A stretch of 64,000 bases of DNA from CALZIK01 sp945787635 (GTDB lineage Bacteria > Acidobacteriota > Thermoanaerobaculia > Multivoradales > JAHEKO01). The notes under the pieces are model-generated. The model was not told where the DNA came from and ran no database searches. It was given only the letters and a program-made list of their open reading frames with translations. A program made the translations under genes and the position numbers. The stretch spans positions 186,001-250,000 of the forward strand of contig CAMYNM010000003.1 of NCBI GenBank assembly GCA_947259725.1. The letters are read 5' to 3'. This document shows, in pieces, positions 49,384 through 59,915 of the stretch; the first letter of the stretch is position 1, and every line of letters starts with the position of its first letter.

Positions 49384-50439
49384 TTGCTCGATCTACGAGA
49401 GCTCAAGCCTCCGGAGCCCGACGTCACACCCGAGCTCGTGTGGGTCTTGAGGGCCGCTTTCGCACTGGAGGCCCCCACGCCTCCAGCCAATCTCGACTCC
49501 GGGCTGGTGACGTCGCAAGCCCGGGACCTGGCCGTAACCGAGCGCATCGGAGCCCGTCACGACCTCGGGGAGCTCACCGCGGAACTTCATGGCCCATTTC
49601 AGGCATCCCGAGCACGCGCCGCCGCGATCGGGTTGCACTACGAGCGCCTCGCCCGCGAGGTCGCGGAGGTCGCCTCCGGCCTCGAAACGCCGGTCGTATT
49701 CCTGAAGGGCCTGGCGCTGGTGCTTGCGGGATGGAGCGATCCCGGGGCGCGCTCCTTCAGCGACCTCGACATACTCGTCCCCGAGGAGCGCGCCCACGAC
49801 CTCTTCAACGCCCTGGTCGGACGGAAGTTCCGGCCCGCCAGGGCCGAACCCACCGAACAGCACCTACCGGAGCTCGCGCCGCCCGGCGGCGGCTCGCTCG
49901 AGGTGCATTTCGCGCTTCGAGGCATCCAGGTCAACGGCCGATTCGCCGGATACGACGACCTCGCCGAGCGCAATGCCCTCACGCACCTCGGCGATCTCCC
50001 CGGCTCGAGCCATCTACCGAGCCGGCCGCTCGCGGCCGCACACGTTCTGGCGCACGGCTTTCAGCAGCACCTCCTGCGGCCCGCGACCTATCCGCTCTTT
50101 CGGATGATCGCCGACCTGCTCGATCTGCTGCCTCGAGACGCCGACTGGGACGCGCTGGGTCGCGAGTGGCACCCGACGATCGAGCACGCGGTGACCACCG
50201 ACAGTTTCGAGGCGACTCGCCAGCTGTGCGAACTACTCCGACTCGGAATGCTCCCCGACCGCCGCGCGCATCCCGACGCCGAGACGCTTTTCCGGCATCT
50301 CGTAGCCGGCGTCCTCGACCCAGGTTACAGCCGCTCGCTACGAGGTATCTACTTGCGCAAGCGCACGGCCGACGCCTACCGCCGCGGGGAGCTCGCCGGG
50401 TATCTCAAGCGCAAGATCCGGCCCCTTTTCCACCGCTAG
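49384..50439 (+). CDS. nucleotidyltransferase-fold protein (NTP_transf_5 type)
   Basis: About 351 residues from the TTG at 49384 (start uncertain; no good ribosome site, and a GTG lies at 49438). VVFLKGLALVLAGW and ARSFSDLDILVPEE supply the Ser-x-Leu-Asp-x-Asp metal motif of a minimal nucleotidyltransferase; LEVHFALRG gives the third acidic position. A C-terminal helical domain of 170 residues follows. Proteins like this occur in many exopolysaccharide loci but their substrate is not established. Confidence 0.65.
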   Translation: MLDLRELKPPEPDVTPELVWVLRAAFALEAPTPPANLDSGLVTSQARDLAVTERIGARHDLGELTAELHGPFQASRARAAAIGLHYERLAREVAEVASGLETPVVFLKGLALVLAGWSDPGARSFSDLDILVPEERAHDLFNALVGRKFRPARAEPTEQHLPELAPPGGGSLEVHFALRGIQVNGRFAGYDDLAERNALTHLGDLPGSSHLPSRPLAAAHVLAHGFQQHLLRPATYPLFRMIADLLDLLPRDADWDALGREWHPTIEHAVTTDSFEATRQLCELLRLGMLPDRRAHPDAETLFRHLVAGVLDPGYSRSLRGIYLRKRTADAYRRGELAGYLKRKIRPLFHR

Positions 50440-50549
50440 CGCCCCGTGTGGCAAGGTCCTTGGCACACTGGGAGCGGTGAGGCGCCCGTTGGGCAAGGCA
50501 CGCCGAGCGAGCTGTCACCTCCTCCACAGGAAGCCGCCCCGCCTTCTTC

Positions 50550-50555
50550 TACAAT
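50550..50555 (+). promoter_or_regulatory. candidate -10 (TACAAT) before the PglF-like gene, leaderless?
   Basis: TACAAT lies seven bases before the ATG at 50563 with no Shine-Dalgarno. The 123-base gap upstream (50440-50562) is the longest inside this part of the locus, so an internal promoter is reasonable. No clear -35. Confidence 0.45.
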
Positions 50556-50562
50556 ACGCTTG

Positions 50563-52500
50563 ATGCAGTCTCCGACGACTCAATCGCGCCCGCGCGCCTA
50601 TCTGCGGCGGGAGGTCCAATTTGGACTCGACCTGGGCGTGCTCGCTCTCGCGTTCGCGCTGGCCTATCTACTTCGGTTCGACTTCGAAATACCTCCGGCA
50701 TACCTGCGCCCGGCCCTGATTCAGCTCCCGCTGGTGGTGCTGTTTCAGTTCTCGGTCATCGCTCTGCTCGGCATCTACAACTTCGTCTGGCGCTACGTCG
50801 GGATGACCGAGGTCAAGACCTTCCTGCGGGCGGCTCTCTACTCGTCGCTGCCTCTGCTCTTGCTCCGATTGGGCATGCCCGAATCTCTCGACCTCTTCCG
50901 AATTCCACGATCGATCATCCTGACCGACACGGTGCTCGCCTATGGCGGCCTTCTCGCGCTTCGAGTCCTGCGCCGAGCGGTCTCCGAGCGGGAAGATCGC
51001 AGTCGCGGAGAGACCCGCGCCGAGAGCGTTCGGCGCAAGCCCGTTCTTCTGATCGGCGCCGGCCGAGCCGGGCTGATGGCGGTTCGTGAGATCCGCGGGC
51101 ACGGCGACGCAGAGCTCGAGCTGATCGGTTTCGCCGACGACGCCATCGAGAAACAAGGCTCTTTGATCGGCGGGCTGAAGGTCCTCGGTACCACGCACGA
51201 GATCGCGCGCCTCGCCCAAGAATACGATATCCAGCAAGCCGTGATCACCATGGCCGATGTGCCGGCGACGACCGTGCGGCGGATCGTCGAGAGCTGCGAC
51301 CGGGCCGGGATCCCGGTCCGGATCATTCCGAGCTACTACGAAATCCTGGATGGCCGCGTTTCCATCGCGCGTTTTCGAGACGTCCAGATCGAGGACCTCC
51401 TGGGCCGGGATCCGGTCCGGCTGGACGAGGCGCAGATCGGCGCGCTCTTGACCGGCAAATCGGTCTTGCTGACCGGCGCGGGAGGGTCGATCGGGAGCGA
51501 GATGGCACTCCAGATCGCGCGCTTCGATCCGCAACGGCTGATCCTGGTCGAACGGGCGGAGGGAGCGTTGTTTGAGATCGACCGTGAGGTTCGTGAGCTC
51601 TGGCCCCGGCTCGAAGTGCACGCGCTCGTCGCGGACATCGGCGATGCTGACCGGGTGCGGGCCATTCTGGACCGAACCCGACCCCATGCGGTCTTCCACG
51701 CCGCCGCCCACAAGCACGTGCCGCTGATGGAGTCTCAGGCCTCCGAAGCGATCAAGAACAACATCTTCTCCACCCAGATCCTGGCGGACGCCGCGGGCCG
51801 GGCGGGCGCCGAGGTCTTCGTCCTGATCTCGACGGATAAGGCGGTCAAGCCTTCGTCGGTCATGGGCGCCACCAAGCGAGTGGCCGAGCTCATCGTGCAG
51901 GACCTCGACCACGAGTATCCGAATACGCGGTTCCTGGCGGTGCGCTTCGGCAACGTTCTGGGCTCGGCCGGATCGGTAGTGCCGGTTTTCAAGCGCCAGA
52001 TCGAGCGCGGCGGCCCGGTGACCGTGACCCATCCCGATGCCAAACGCTATTTCATGACCCCTTCGGAGGCCGCTCAGCTGGTTCTCGAAGCCGGAGCGAT
52101 CGGCGAGGGCGGCGCCATTCTGCTGCTCGACATGGGCGAGCCGGTGCGCATTCTCGATCTGGCCAGAGACATGATCTCTCTGAGCGGATTCAAGCCCGAC
52201 GCCGAGATCCCGATCGTCTTTACCGGCCTGCGGCCCGGCGAGAAGCTCCATGAGGAGCTCGAGCTCTCCGGAGAGGCGATCGACCGGACCAGCCATCCAA
52301 AGGTGTTCATCGGCAGGCTCGAGGCTCGCTCCCGCGCCGATTTCAAGCAGTCGTTGGCCACCCTGCGCGAGCTCGTGCGCCGAGGGGACGACGAGACCTG
52401 CCGTGACTTTCTCGACGAGCTGGTGCCGGAGGCGGTGCTCCGGCGGCACGCCGAGATCGGCCGTGTCGAGTTCGATTCCCCGAGCGGGACGATTCACTAG
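50563..52500 (+). CDS. UDP-GlcNAc 4,6-dehydratase (PglF/WbpM/CapD family)
   Basis: 645 residues, the long membrane form. Four helices in the first 150 residues, a CoA-binding-like Rossmann domain (about 160-290, KPVLLIGAGRAGLMAVREI), then the SDR dehydratase: VLLTGAGGSIGSEMA, VFHAAAHKHVPLME, LISTDKAVKPSSVMGATKRV and NVLGSAGSVVPVFKRQI. It makes the UDP-4-keto-6-deoxy sugar that starts bacillosamine synthesis. An upstream in-frame start at 50446 would add 39 unlikely residues. Confidence 0.93.
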   Translation: MQSPTTQSRPRAYLRREVQFGLDLGVLALAFALAYLLRFDFEIPPAYLRPALIQLPLVVLFQFSVIALLGIYNFVWRYVGMTEVKTFLRAALYSSLPLLLLRLGMPESLDLFRIPRSIILTDTVLAYGGLLALRVLRRAVSEREDRSRGETRAESVRRKPVLLIGAGRAGLMAVREIRGHGDAELELIGFADDAIEKQGSLIGGLKVLGTTHEIARLAQEYDIQQAVITMADVPATTVRRIVESCDRAGIPVRIIPSYYEILDGRVSIARFRDVQIEDLLGRDPVRLDEAQIGALLTGKSVLLTGAGGSIGSEMALQIARFDPQRLILVERAEGALFEIDREVRELWPRLEVHALVADIGDADRVRAILDRTRPHAVFHAAAHKHVPLMESQASEAIKNNIFSTQILADAAGRAGAEVFVLISTDKAVKPSSVMGATKRVAELIVQDLDHEYPNTRFLAVRFGNVLGSAGSVVPVFKRQIERGGPVTVTHPDAKRYFMTPSEAAQLVLEAGAIGEGGAILLLDMGEPVRILDLARDMISLSGFKPDAEIPIVFTGLRPGEKLHEELELSGEAIDRTSHPKVFIGRLEARSRADFKQSLATLRELVRRGDDETCRDFLDELVPEAVLRRHAEIGRVEFDSPSGTIH

Positions 52501-52528
52501 TGGCCTGTAACGCTCGAAGGGACACTGG

Positions 52529-53497
52529 ATGGCCGACGCCATTTTAGGAAAGTCCGTTCTCGTGACCGGAGGGGCCGGGTTCATCGGCTCGCATCTCGTC
52601 GACGCCCTGGTCGGACGCGGCGCCCGGGTGAGGGTGCTGGACAACTTCGCCACCGGCGCTCGCGCGAATCTCGAAACCGTCCGGGACCAGATCGAGATCC
52701 TGGAGGGAGACTTGCGGGATGCTGAAACCTGCGATCGAGCGTGCCGAGGTTGCGAAGTGGTCTTCCATCAGGCAGCCCTCGGCTCGGTGCCGCGCTCGCT
52801 TGCCGATCCAGCCACGACGTTTGCCGTCAACGTCGGCGGCACCGCCAACATCTTCGCCGCCGCCAGGAACGCCGGAACCCGACGAGTCGTCTATGCGTCG
52901 TCCTCGAGCGTCTACGGTGACAGCGAAGAACTGCCGAAAGTCGAGGGCTGCGAAGGTCGGCCCCTGTCTCCCTATGCCTGGAGCAAGTGGATGAACGAAG
53001 AGCTCGCGGCCGCCTTCGGCGCCGCTTACGGCCTCGAGCTGGTCGGCCTGCGCTACTTCAACGTGTACGGGCCCCGCCAGAGTCCCGAGGGCCCCTATGC
53101 CGCGGTGATCCCATTGTTTTTTCTGGCGCTCCTGCGAAACGAGCCCGCGGTGATTCACGGCGACGGCGGCCAGAGCCGGGACTTCACCGCCGTCACCGAC
53201 GCGGTCGCCGCCAATCTGCTGGCCGCCGACGCTCCACCCGACGCCCTCGGCCGCGCCTTCAACGTCGCCGGAGGAGAACGGATCACGATCAACCGCCTGC
53301 TCGAATGCATTGGCGCTACACTAGGCCGGCCGGCCGAAGCTCGTTTTGTGGAGCCGAGGCCCGGGGACGTGCGTCATTCGCTGGCCGATCTGTCCGCAGC
53401 CCGAGAGTTGTTGAGCTACCAGCCGAATACCGGACTCGAGGCGGGACTCGCCGCTTCGATCGACTACTACCGCGAATGCGATCAGAAACGTATCTAG
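52529..53497 (+). CDS. UDP-N-acetylhexosamine 4-epimerase (GalE/WbpP type)
   Basis: 322 residues. VLVTGGAGFIGSHLVDALV, VVFHQAALGSVPRS, YASSSSVYGDSEELPKVE and the catalytic SPYAWSKWMNE (Tyr-x3-Lys) are standard for the UDP-hexose epimerase family; GSVPRS and the serine-rich catalytic strand are as in the WbpP/TviC group acting on UDP-GlcNAc or its uronic acid. It may supply the galacto-configured sugar together with the 6-dehydrogenase at 32415. It overlaps the next gene by 22 bases. Confidence 0.88.
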   Translation: MADAILGKSVLVTGGAGFIGSHLVDALVGRGARVRVLDNFATGARANLETVRDQIEILEGDLRDAETCDRACRGCEVVFHQAALGSVPRSLADPATTFAVNVGGTANIFAAARNAGTRRVVYASSSSVYGDSEELPKVEGCEGRPLSPYAWSKWMNEELAAAFGAAYGLELVGLRYFNVYGPRQSPEGPYAAVIPLFFLALLRNEPAVIHGDGGQSRDFTAVTDAVAANLLAADAPPDALGRAFNVAGGERITINRLLECIGATLGRPAEARFVEPRPGDVRHSLADLSAARELLSYQPNTGLEAGLAASIDYYRECDQKRI

Positions 53498-54411
53498 TCA
53501 CCGGGGGTGCCGGTTTCATCGGCTCGCACATCGCCGAAGCGCTGCTCGAGCGCGGCGACCGGGTAGCCATCCTCGACGACCTGTCGACCGGCTCGGTCGA
53601 CAACGTCCCCGAAGGCGCGGAGCTCCATCGGCTGGACGTTCGATCCGCCGCCGCCGCCGACCTGATCCGGGAGCTCGCGCCGAAGGCGATCTTCCACCTG
53701 GCCGCCCAGATGGACGTGCGCCGCTCGACCCGCGAGCCGCGCTTCGACGCCGAGGTCAACATCCTGGGCACCCTCAACGTGCTCGAAGCCGCTACGACGG
53801 CCGGGGTCGGGCAGGTCATCTTCGCCTCGACCGGGGGCGCCATCTACGGCGAGCAGGAGGAGTTTCCCGCCAGCGAGAATCATCCCTGCCGGCCGGTGTC
53901 GCCCTACGGCGTCGCCAAGTTCGCGTGTGAGAAGTACCTCTACTATTTTCACGTCGAAAAAGGTCTCGATGCGACGTGCCTGCGCTACGCGAACGTCTAC
54001 GGCGAGCGCCAGAATCCCCACGGCGAGGCTGGGGTCGTCGCGATCTTCGCCGAGAAACTCCTCGCGAACCAGGCGTGCACGATCAACGGAGACGGCCTTC
54101 AGACGCGAGACTATGTCCATGTGTCGGACGTTGTCGAAGCCAACCTGGCCGCACTTGGAGCTGCCGGATTCTCGGTCTACAACGTCGGCACGGGCCTCGA
54201 AACCTCGGTTGTCGAGCTCTGTGATCTGCTGGCCAAGACCAGCGACTCCGGTCTCTTGAGACGCCATGGACCGGCGAAACCCGGTGAGCAGACAAGGTCT
54301 GTAGTCGACGCGAGCCGCATCCGCAGGGAGCTCGGCGTGGCTGCGCCCCTGGCTCTCGAGGACGGACTCCGGCAAACCGCTGACTGGTTTCGGCGCAAGC
54401 GAGAGGCATAG
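53476..54411 (+). CDS. NAD-dependent UDP-sugar epimerase (GalE-like)
   Basis: 311 residues. YLVTGGAGFIGSHIAEALLE, AIFHLAAQMDVRRS, FASTGGAIYGEQEEFP and the catalytic Tyr-Gly-Val-Ala-Lys in VSPYGVAKFACEKY define a UDP-glucose 4-epimerase-like SDR. AQMDVRRS and GGAIYGE are typical of actinobacterial and acidobacterial GalE proteins. Start inside the preceding gene (22-base overlap), so both epimerases are co-translated; they belong to different branches and are not a recent duplication. Confidence 0.88.
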   Translation: MRSETYLVTGGAGFIGSHIAEALLERGDRVAILDDLSTGSVDNVPEGAELHRLDVRSAAAADLIRELAPKAIFHLAAQMDVRRSTREPRFDAEVNILGTLNVLEAATTAGVGQVIFASTGGAIYGEQEEFPASENHPCRPVSPYGVAKFACEKYLYYFHVEKGLDATCLRYANVYGERQNPHGEAGVVAIFAEKLLANQACTINGDGLQTRDYVHVSDVVEANLAALGAAGFSVYNVGTGLETSVVELCDLLAKTSDSGLLRRHGPAKPGEQTRSVVDASRIRRELGVAAPLALEDGLRQTADWFRRKREA

Positions 54412-54449
54412 CCGCGGCAAACGCGCGGCTCTGCCCGCTTCCTCCGGCC

Positions 54450-55205
54450 TCAATGGCCTTCAAGGGTCACCGACCAACCGCGTATTCGGGCTCCCTCTTC
54501 TTCGAACAACCTTCGCACCTCGGGCTCGACCAGCAGGCCGGTCTCCATATCGGGGTTCAGGGTCATGGCCAGCCGCCAGTTCGAAGTGCTCTTGGACCGA
54601 AGGTCGTCCAGAAAGAACCGCCATTCGGACACTCCCCAGGGTGACGGCAAGTTATCCCAGTGGAAGGACACCTGGTGGGCTGTGACGAGATCAAAAGGCT
54701 CACCCTCCAGGCTTGGCAGAGCCTCGAACGGCCGGATCGTCCCGAATGTTCGGCGCAGCTTCAACAGGTCGATCATATCGGCGTAGAACCGATGCATGAT
54801 CTGACGGTCTCGAGGCTCGTCATCTCTCGCCGGGACATCGATTCCCAGCGCGCTGTGGCCGAAGTACTCACAGACGAAAAGGAAGTAGCCGGCACCGCTG
54901 CCCAGGTCGAGGACCTTCAGAGGCTCGCCATCGTGCAGACCCAGCTCCACGGCACGGCTGAGATCTCGCCGTAAATAGCCACCGAGCCGAAGGTATTTGC
55001 CCTTGGCCAAAGCCGGGCTCTCGCCGGTCAGCAGGGGTCGGTATTTCTCGCGTATGCGGTCCAGCCCGGCTGCCTCGATTCGGCTCTTGAGTCGAAAGTA
55101 GTGGGGCAGCACTCTCAAGACCCGAACGAGGTGCTCGGCCCGCCCTTTGATCCCCACCTCGCGGCCAAGCTGCCTATGAGCGGAGCGTGAGTTCTTGGCA
55201 ATCAT
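54450..55205 (-). CDS. class I SAM-dependent methyltransferase
   Basis: 251 residues from the ATG at 55205. VLDLGSGAGYFLFVCEYFGH (motif I) and a Gly-Ile-Asp acidic motif (LGIDVPAR) are followed by FDLVTAHQVSFHWDNL. It is the only minus-strand gene in the later part of the glycan locus, convergent with the second epimerase. A TAGAAT hexamer (55223-55228, minus) precedes the ATG by 17 bases. An upstream in-frame extension is Arg-rich and unlikely to be real. Confidence 0.78.
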   Translation of the reverse strand: MIAKNSRSAHRQLGREVGIKGRAEHLVRVLRVLPHYFRLKSRIEAAGLDRIREKYRPLLTGESPALAKGKYLRLGGYLRRDLSRAVELGLHDGEPLKVLDLGSGAGYFLFVCEYFGHSALGIDVPARDDEPRDRQIMHRFYADMIDLLKLRRTFGTIRPFEALPSLEGEPFDLVTAHQVSFHWDNLPSPWGVSEWRFFLDDLRSKSTSNWRLAMTLNPDMETGLLVEPEVRRLFEEEGARIRGWSVTLEGH

Positions 55206-55369
55206 GCGAGCCCCACCGCCCCATTCTACGGCGGTCGGCGGGCTCCCCTCCCGCCGGCGCGAAGATTCGGCTAGACTACCCGCCCAACGTCGGCGTCGAG
55301 GTCTAGCGACCTGATGCCGGCTTCCCAACCCAATTATTCAAGACAGTCCGGCTCGCCGGACCCATCCCG

Positions 55370-57211
55370 ATGACTTCCATCCTGGGCCTTTCGGCCTTCT
55401 ACCACGATAGCGCGGCCGCTCTGGTCGTCGACGGCAAGATCGTCGCGGCGGCGCAGGAAGAGCGCTTCACCCGCAAGAAGCACGACTTCCGGTTTCCCCA
55501 GCATGCGATCAACTACTGCCTCGAGGAGGCCGGTCTCGACGCCTCCGAGCTCGATCACGTCGCGTTCTACGACAAGCCCCTGACCAAGTTCGAGCGCCTG
55601 CTCGAGACCTACGTCACCTACGCGCCGGCGGGCTTTCGCTCGTTCCGCATGGCGATGCCCCTCTGGCTCAAGGAGAAGCTCTGGCTGCCCCGGCAGATGG
55701 ACAAGGGCCTCGAAAAGAAGTTCCGCGGGCGCTACATCTTCACCGAGCATCACGAATCGCATGCGGCGAGCGCGTTTTTTCCGTCACCGTTCGACCAGGC
55801 CGCGATCCTCACCATGGACGGCGTCGGGGAATGGGCGACCGCGAGCTTCGGCTCCGGCCGGGGCAGCGAGATCGAGCTGACCCACGAGCTCCACTTTCCC
55901 CACTCGCTCGGCCTACTCTATTCCGCGTTCACCTACTACACCGGTTTTCGGGTCAACAGCGGCGAGTACAAGCTGATGGGGCTCGCTCCGTACGGCGAGC
56001 CCAAATACACCGACCTCATCCGGCACAAGCTCCTGGACCTCAAGGAAGACGGCTCCTTCCGGATGGACATGTCCTACTTCAACTACTGCCAGGGTCTGAC
56101 CATGACGTCGAAGAAGTTCGACCGGCTCTTCGGCGGCCCGGCGCGGAGGCCCGAAGCCAAGCTCACCCAGCGCGAAATGGACCTCGCCGCCTCGGTGCAG
56201 GTGGTCACCGAAGAGATCGTGCTGCGCATGGGCCGACACGTGCACCGGGAGACTGGCCAGAAGAACCTCGTTCTCGCCGGCGGCGTGGCGCTGAACTGCG
56301 TCGCCAACGGCAAGCTCCTGCGCGAAGGCCCCTTCGAGAAGCTCTGGATCCAGCCCGCCGCCGGCGACGCCGGCGGCGCCTTGGGCGCCGCCCTCTTCGT
56401 ATGGCACCAGCTCCTGGGCAACTCCCGGCGCGCGGGCCTCCCCGACGGCCAGAGCGCGAGCCTCTTGGGACCGTCGTATTCCTCGGACCGCATCCGCGCC
56501 CACCTGGACGAGGTCGGCGCGGTCTATCGGGAGTTCGACGACCATGCCGAGCTCACCCGCGAAGCCGCCGCGCTGATGGCCGACGAGAAGGTCGTCGGCT
56601 GGTTCGCCGGCCGGATGGAGTTCGGCCCCCGGGCTCTCGGAGCCCGCTCGATCATCGGCGACGCCCGCAGCCGCAAGATGCAGCTCACCATGAACGTCAA
56701 GATCAAGTTCCGCGAGTCTTTCCGACCCTTCGCACCGATCGTCCTGGCCGAGCACAACCACGAGTACTTCGAGTTCGAGCCCGGCCAGGAGAGCCCCTAC
56801 ATGCTCCTGGTGGCCGACCTGCGCGAGGACAAGCGGCTACCGCTCGACGCCGAAGCCGCCCAGGCCCAGGGACTCGACAAGCTGAAGGTCCCCCGCTCGA
56901 CGGTGCCAGCGATCACCCACGTTGACAACTCGGCCCGGGTGCAGACCGTGGACGCCGAGCGCAACGGCCCGTTCCGGCCGATTCTCGAGCGCTTCTACGA
57001 GCTCACAGGTTGCCCGGTCGCGATCAACACCAGCTTCAACATCCGAGGCGAGCCGATCGTCTGCACCCCCGAGGACGCCTATCGCTGCTTCATGGCGACC
57101 AACATGGACGTGCTGGCGCTCGAGAACTTCCTGCTTCTGAAGGGTGACCAGCCCGAGCTTCTCAGCCGCCGCGAGCAGGAAAAATACATCGCGAGCTTCG
57201 ATCTCGACTAG
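55370..57211 (+). CDS. carbamoyltransferase (NodU/CmcH family)
   Basis: 613 residues. N-terminal ASKHA-like domain ILGLSAFYHDSAAALVVDG, HHESHAASAFFPSPF and LTMDGVGEWATASFG; C-terminal domain with WFAGRMEFGPRALGARSI and VAINTSFNIRGEPIVCTPED. It transfers carbamoyl from carbamoyl phosphate to a hydroxyl group through carbamoyl-AMP. SxtJ- and DUF5989-type genes follow on the same strand, as in saxitoxin and many glycan clusters. A 6-bp hairpin (GTCCGG...CCGGAC, 55346-55361) lies just before the ATG. Confidence 0.93.
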   Translation: MTSILGLSAFYHDSAAALVVDGKIVAAAQEERFTRKKHDFRFPQHAINYCLEEAGLDASELDHVAFYDKPLTKFERLLETYVTYAPAGFRSFRMAMPLWLKEKLWLPRQMDKGLEKKFRGRYIFTEHHESHAASAFFPSPFDQAAILTMDGVGEWATASFGSGRGSEIELTHELHFPHSLGLLYSAFTYYTGFRVNSGEYKLMGLAPYGEPKYTDLIRHKLLDLKEDGSFRMDMSYFNYCQGLTMTSKKFDRLFGGPARRPEAKLTQREMDLAASVQVVTEEIVLRMGRHVHRETGQKNLVLAGGVALNCVANGKLLREGPFEKLWIQPAAGDAGGALGAALFVWHQLLGNSRRAGLPDGQSASLLGPSYSSDRIRAHLDEVGAVYREFDDHAELTREAAALMADEKVVGWFAGRMEFGPRALGARSIIGDARSRKMQLTMNVKIKFRESFRPFAPIVLAEHNHEYFEFEPGQESPYMLLVADLREDKRLPLDAEAAQAQGLDKLKVPRSTVPAITHVDNSARVQTVDAERNGPFRPILERFYELTGCPVAINTSFNIRGEPIVCTPEDAYRCFMATNMDVLALENFLLLKGDQPELLSRREQEKYIASFDLD

Positions 57212-57229
57212 GAACCAGCGAACCCTTTG

Positions 57230-57640
57230 ATGATCGATCTCAACCTCAATCCCGACAAGAAGGAGCTGCGCCAGTTTTCGATCGCCCTGATCGTGGCGAC
57301 CGCGCTGGTCGGAGGCCTTCTGTGGTGGAAACTCGGCCCGAACCCCTGGTCCAAGGGCCTGTGGCTCGGCGGCCCGGTCGCCGGCCTCCTCGGCCTCGCG
57401 ATCCCGATCGCGATCAAACCGCTTTTCATCGTCCTGTCGGTCGTGGCCTTCCCGATCGGCCTCGTGATCGGCACGCTGGCTCTGGCGATCGTCTACTACC
57501 TCATGATCACACCGATCGGCCTGGTCTTCCGGCTACTCGGCCGGGACCCCCTCCACCGCCGCTTCGATCCCTCGGCCTCGAGCTACTGGATCGCCCGAAA
57601 GCAGCGGTCGGGAGCCAGGAAGTACTTCCAGCAGTTCTAG
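57230..57640 (+). CDS. SxtJ-family membrane protein
   Basis: 136 residues with three hydrophobic segments (about 17-34, 43-66 and 68-98). LNLNPDKKELRQFSIALIV, then GLVFRLLGRDPLHRRFDP and SYWIARKQ near the end are family features of SxtJ, the small membrane partner commonly encoded after NodU-type carbamoyltransferases. Its function is not established; it may hold the transferase at the membrane. A TTG one codon before the ATG is an alternative start. Confidence 0.85.
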   Translation: MIDLNLNPDKKELRQFSIALIVATALVGGLLWWKLGPNPWSKGLWLGGPVAGLLGLAIPIAIKPLFIVLSVVAFPIGLVIGTLALAIVYYLMITPIGLVFRLLGRDPLHRRFDPSASSYWIARKQRSGARKYFQQF

Positions 57641-57694
57641 CGGGCCGGGCCGGCCTGGTGCGCTAGAATCAGCCTTCCAGCGGGGTACCGACCA

Positions 57695-57895
57695 ATGCCG
57701 AAACAGCACTCCTCTTCCGAATTCACGCGCGAGGCATCCGCCGATCGCCAGAGCTTCATCAAGGAGTTCGGGCAGTTCCTGATGGAGAACAAGAAGTGGT
57801 GGATGATCCCCATCCTCGCGGTCCTGCTTCTCGTCGGAGTGCTCCTGATCGTCGGCGGCAGCGGCGTCGCGCCGTTCATCTACACGCTGTTCTAG
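57695..57895 (+). CDS. DUF5989-family small membrane protein (SxtK-like)
   Basis: 66 residues: a charged N-terminus, then FGQFLMENKKWWMIPILAVL and a single helix (about 36-58) ending GSGVAPFIYTLF, which is the DUF5989 signature. It is the third member of the carbamoyltransferase-SxtJ-DUF5989 trio. Role unknown. A TAGAAT hexamer at 57664-57669 might start a separate transcript, but the genes are only 54 bases apart. Confidence 0.85.
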   Translation: MPKQHSSSEFTREASADRQSFIKEFGQFLMENKKWWMIPILAVLLLVGVLLIVGGSGVAPFIYTLF

Positions 57896-57899
57896 GCTC

Positions 57900-57924
57900 G
57901 GGGACACGATTCCTTCGTGTCCCC
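57900..57924 (+). terminator. 10-bp hairpin after glycan operon; terminator or REP-like
   Basis: GGGGACACGA (57900-57909), loop TTCCT, TCGTGTCCCC (57915-57924): a perfect stem six bases after the last stop. The downstream T-content is low (TTCCCGACTGGTTTT), so termination may be weak. GGGGACAC/GTGTCCCC stems also resemble extragenic palindromes of the REP type. Confidence 0.5.
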
Positions 57925-58160
57925 TTCCCGACTGGTTTTCGAAGCGTCTGCCGGTCGGATGGCGTTCGTTCCGACTCCAAGGACCTCTTCGTCGGAAACC
58001 GAATACCGACGCTGCAGGTACTGTGCCTGAACGGGCCGGCCGGTGCCTCGTACGAGCGAGCGATTACCCGAGTCTTCGAGGGGCGAGCGAGACGAGGCGC
58101 CGGCGGTCCACTATTGGCGCAGCAAACCACAAGAACTGCGGTCGCCAGCGAGATCGGCCT

Positions 58161-58191
58161 AAAAAAAACGGCCCGGGTCACCCCGGGCCGT
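58161..58191 (-). terminator. intrinsic terminator of groESL
   Basis: On the minus strand ACGGCCCGGG, a 4-base loop, CCCGGGCCGT forms a perfect 10-bp stem (58168-58191) followed by eight T's (58161-58168). It lies about 30 bases after the groEL stop. Confidence 0.9.
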
Positions 58192-58219
58192 CCGAAAGCG
58201 TTGGCTTTCCGAGCGCGGA

Positions 58220-59869
<1,650 letters not shown>

Positions 59870-59915
59870 TTTTGTATCTATCCTCCTGGTATTCCTTGGT
59901 TACGGATGGTCCGGC

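Larger units (their letters stand above)
57896..58219. other. intergenic region closing the glycan locus
   Basis: 324 bases between the convergent glycan and groEL genes. It carries a 10-bp hairpin at 57900, the groEL terminator at 58161, and a minor 6-bp hairpin (CGTCGG...CCGACG) near 57980-58010. No reading frame here looks like a protein. Confidence 0.65.

Noticed and set aside
52529..54411. The two adjacent epimerases as a recent tandem duplication
   Set aside because: Their catalytic segments and downstream motifs differ clearly (SPYAWSK versus SPYGVAK, GSVPRS versus MDVRRS), so they belong to separate branches.
57876..58181. A minus-strand frame of about 100 codons between the glycan locus and groEL
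   Set aside because: It would start inside the groEL terminator region and run through the 57900 hairpin; no family features.
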